Positions 7,438-8,246 of a DNA stretch of 8,246 bases are shown here, piece by piece. This stretch comes from Gammaproteobacteria bacterium (lineage in GTDB: Bacteria; Pseudomonadota; Gammaproteobacteria; Competibacterales; Competibacteraceae): NCBI GenBank assembly GCA_020047885.1, contig JAIFNF010000271.1, positions 1 through 8,246 on the forward strand, given 5' to 3'. Made by a program: the position numbers and the translations under genes. Within the stretch, counting starts at the first letter, position 1. The number at the start of each line of letters is the position of its first letter. The notes below the pieces were generated by a model. The model was not told the origin of the DNA, did no database searches, and was given only the letters and a program-made list of their open reading frames with translations.

Positions 7438-7452
7438 ACCCTCTGGGTCAAG

Positions 7453-7499
7453 GAGCGATGCCCTTTGTCCTGAATTATTCAGGACAAGGAACAACGCTC
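7453..7499. repeat. 47-base imperfect palindrome upstream of phaC
   Basis: The core is a perfect 10-bp inverted repeat, TTGTCCTGAA (7465-7474) and TTCAGGACAA (7478-7487), around TTA. The symmetry continues outward about the same centre (7476): 7463 pairs with 7489, 7459-7460 with 7492-7493, and GAGCG (7453-7457) with CGCTC (7495-7499), leaving four mismatched positions and one G-T wobble. It lies between the zinc-finger gene and phaC, both on the minus strand. Neither strand has a T-run after the stem, so it is not a standard intrinsic terminator; operator, Rho-independent remnant or small palindromic repeat are all possible. Confidence 0.6.
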
Positions 7500-7526
7500 G
7501 TTTAAGCGATTACAGCGAAAGCAGAA

Positions 7527-7733
7527 TCAGTTGATCAGCACGAAATCGGCACCGCAATACGGACATTTAGCCTTGCCGGTGGCTTCGATGGGCAGATAGA
7601 CCTTAGGATGGGAATTCCACACCATCATATCCGGCAACGGGCAGGACACCGGCAAATCAGCGCGGCTGACTTCGTAGGTTTTTTGCGTGTTGGGCATGAC
7701 CTGGTTGGAAACAGCGGCAGCGACGGCAGCCAT
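7527..7733 (-). CDS. CHCC-type zinc-finger domain protein
   Basis: This 68-aa protein has the zf-CHCC arrangement: Cys31, His42, Cys57 and Cys60 (CPYC at 57-60, followed by GADFVL), expected to bind one zinc ion. The fold is related to the zinc-binding domain of the mitochondrial complex I subunit NDUFS6, but the role of the stand-alone bacterial protein is not established to my knowledge. The Ala/Val-rich first 12 residues are probably a flexible tail; a second in-frame ATG at residue 13 is an alternative start. ATG 7733 is preferred because AGGAG (7743-7747) lies 9 bases upstream. It starts 46 bases after the ilvE stop on the same strand, the usual neighbourhood for this family in Gamma- and Betaproteobacteria, and is probably co-transcribed with ilvE. 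Confidence 0.9.
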   Translation of the reverse strand: MAAVAAAVSNQVMPNTQKTYEVSRADLPVSCPLPDMMVWNSHPKVYLPIEATGKAKCPYCGADFVLIN

Positions 7734-7779
7734 GGGATCATTCTCCTGATTTTTTGGTCATCGGGGGTCGGGGTTCGGG

Positions 7780-8246
7780 CTACGCCAGGGTCAGCCACTC
7801 GGGATAGGCATCGCGGCGGCCATGCACCTGATCGAAATACAGCGCCTGCAATTGCTGCGTGATCGGCCCGCGCCGCCCCTGGCCAATCGCCCGGCCATCG
7901 ACTTCGCGAATCGGCGTCACCTCGGCAGCCGTGCCAGTGAAAAAGGCTTCATCGGCAATATAGACCTCGTCGCGGGTGATGCGCTTTTCCTTGACCGTCA
8001 TGCCGAGATCCGCCGCGAACCGCATGATCGTGTCGCGGGTAATGCCTTCCAGCGCCGCGGTCAGGTCGGGGGTATAAATAATCCCGTCGCGGATGATAAA
8101 GATGTTCTCGCCGCTACCTTCCGCGACATAACCCTCGGTATCCAGCAACATCGCCTCGTCATAGCCATCGCGCACCGCATCCGACAGCGCCAGCATGGAA
8201 TTGACGTAATTGCCGTTCGCCTTGGCTTTGCACATGGAAACATTGA
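7780..8246 (-). CDS. ilvE: Branched-chain amino-acid aminotransferase, C-terminal half (cut by window edge)
   Basis: IlvE is a PLP-dependent class IV aminotransferase that makes Leu, Ile and Val from their 2-oxo acids with glutamate as amino donor, in the cytoplasm. About 155 of an expected 300 or so residues are visible; the start lies beyond base 8246. The catalytic Lys that binds PLP is at codon 8221-8223 in [12 protein letters not shown] (compare KAGGNYLSS in E. coli IlvE). Further family motifs are EGSGENIF (PLP-binding Glu region), [28 protein letters not shown] and the [15 protein letters not shown] block near the end. The reading frame is intact with a normal C-terminus, EWLTLA then TAG. 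D-amino-acid aminotransferase or 4-amino-4-deoxychorismate lyase are less likely, given the close match to IlvE through the GTAAEVTPI region. The zinc-finger gene follows after 46 bases. Confidence 0.95.
   Translation of the reverse strand, partial: NVSMCKAKANGNYVNSMLALSDAVRDGYDEAMLLDTEGYVAEGSGENIFIIRDGIIYTPDLTAALEGITRDTIMRFAADLGMTVKEKRITRDEVYIADEAFFTGTAAEVTPIREVDGRAIGQGRRGPITQQLQALYFDQVHGRRDAYPEWLTLA

Noticed and set aside
7365..7451. Upstream extension of phaC by 29 residues.
   Set aside because: A strong AAAGGAG site precedes ATG 7364, the extension is Arg-rich, and the candidate -10 box lies inside it.

Overview
The window (8,246 bases, GC-rich by eye) looks like chromosomal DNA of a gammaproteobacterium. 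The pointers are a PspA/IM30 protein, a class I polyhydroxyalkanoate (PHA) synthase, and an ilvE gene followed by a small CHCC zinc-finger gene, a pairing familiar from Gamma- and Betaproteobacteria. PHA storage together with the CCCTCACCCTAACCCTC-type dispersed repeat would suit a PHA-accumulating lineage such as the Competibacteraceae, but this placement is inference, not demonstrated.

Layout, left to right. Bases 1-287 hold no complete gene that I can defend. There is a possible C-terminal tail of an IS200/IS605 TnpB-like protein entering from the left edge (2-79), followed by an inverted-repeat unit (205-248) just upstream of the next gene. Two plus-strand genes follow, probably as one operon. 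The first is pspA (288-968). Thirty-one bases later comes a very large gene (1000-5610, 1536 aa) encoding a polytopic membrane protein with roughly 45-50 hydrophobic segments and no function I recognise. Two palindromic repeats of the kind usually found between genes lie inside this gene, in frame, and are translated (about 1248-1328 and 3111-3151).

The right half is all minus strand. Reading 8246 towards 5655: the C-terminal half of IlvE (branched-chain aminotransferase, cut by the window edge), a 68-aa CHCC zinc-finger protein 46 bases downstream, then a 162-base gap with a long imperfect palindrome and a consensus -10 box, and then phaC (569 aa). phaC converges on the membrane-protein gene with 44 bases between the two stop codons, where a hairpin could act as a shared terminator.

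How the genes work together. PspA and the giant membrane protein are probably co-transcribed, so the membrane protein may be a partner or client in envelope maintenance; this is the least described part of the window. PhaC polymerises hydroxyacyl-CoA into storage granules and seems to have its own promoter. IlvE and the zinc-finger protein form a separate unit tied to branched-chain amino-acid metabolism by position only.
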